The notes beneath the pieces are model-generated. The model was not told the origin of the DNA and made no database searches. It saw only the letters and a program-made list of their open reading frames with translations. A stretch of DNA of 6,179 nucleotides, taken from NCBI GenBank assembly GCA_020024395.1, contig JAHHTV010000093.1:1-6179 (forward strand). The letters are read 5' to 3'. The DNA is from Anaerotignum sp. (GTDB lineage: Bacteria; Bacillota; Clostridia; Lachnospirales; Anaerotignaceae). The translations under genes were made by a program, and so were the position numbers. This document shows positions 6,064-6,179 of the stretch, one piece after another (position 1 is the first letter of the stretch; each line of letters starts with the position of its first letter).

Positions 6064-6085
6064 ATTGTATAAAATATACAGTATT

Positions 6086-6113
6086 TTGATAAAAAAATAT
6101 TATTTTTCATAAA
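6086..6113 (+). promoter_or_regulatory. weak promoter candidate for the last gene
   Basis: TTGATA (6086-6091) and CATAAA (6108-6113) are separated by 16 bases, giving four to five and four matches of six to the sigma-A boxes. The sequence around it is almost all A and T, so support is limited. No good intrinsic terminator is visible between the amidase stop and here; the only hairpin (6066-6071 with 6075-6080) is 6 bp and lacks a T-run. Confidence 0.25.
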
Positions 6114-6134
6114 AACAATGCATAGAAGAAAAAA

Positions 6135-6141
6135 TGTCGAA
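6135..6141 (+). promoter_or_regulatory. candidate Spo0A box
   Basis: TGTCGAA at 6135-6141 matches the core Spo0A-binding heptamer of Bacillus and Clostridium exactly. It lies between the promoter candidate and the ribosome site of the gene starting at 6159. A single heptamer is weak evidence; binding by Spo0A is inferred. Confidence 0.3.
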
Positions 6142-6158
6142 ATAAAAAAAGGAAAATC

Positions 6159-6179
6159 ATGACAAGCGTAGTATATATA
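6159..6179 (+). CDS. start of an unidentified gene, cut by the window end
   Basis: ATG at 6159 follows an A-rich purine stretch with AAAGGAAAA (6148-6156), a usable Shine-Dalgarno. The frame stays open for seven codons (MTSVVYI) to the window edge. Too little is visible to name a function. It lies 95 bases after the amidase stop in the same direction. Confidence 0.5.

Overview
The window looks like chromosomal DNA of a low-GC, endospore-forming-type Firmicute, most likely in class Clostridia. The evidence is the strongly A+T-rich composition, purine-rich Shine-Dalgarno sites (AGGAGG), hairpin-plus-T-run terminators, a TTG start, the clostridial-type nifS-nifU pair beside mnmA, and an amidase type that I recall from gut Clostridia. 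Genus cannot be fixed from the sequence. All genes lie on the + strand, and the long minus-strand open frames are antisense shadows rich in Cys, Phe, His and Ile.

Layout. Positions 1-113 hold a sigma-A-type promoter and leader. 114-1752 hold nifS (cysteine desulfurase) and nifU (Fe-S scaffold), closed by a strong terminator at 1825-1857. 1938-3032 is mnmA (tRNA 2-thiouridylase), probably starting at TTG. 3157-4842 is a Na+/phosphate cotransporter with a C-terminal PhoU-like domain, ending at a strong terminator (4886-4921). 5004-5381 is a small SdpI-family membrane protein with its own promoter and terminator (5420-5444). 5515-6063 is a short cytoplasmic-looking N-acetylmuramoyl-L-alanine amidase. 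6159-6179 is the first seven codons of a gene that leaves the window.

Function. NifS takes sulfur from cysteine as a persulfide. That sulfur can pass to NifU for Fe-S cluster building or to MnmA for 2-thiolation of U34 in tRNAs, so the first three genes form a sulfur-trafficking neighbourhood, although a terminator separates nifU from mnmA. The later genes (phosphate transport, SdpI-like protein, amidase) look like independent transcription units without a clear shared pathway.

I see no mobile element, CRISPR array, tRNA or rRNA, and no convincing new multi-gene system. The best item for a second look is the amidase. It lacks the first zinc-binding His of its family, carries extra His residues near the expected active site, has no signal peptide, and follows a sequence resembling a mother-cell sigma-E promoter. 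A perfect Spo0A-box heptamer lies upstream of the next gene.
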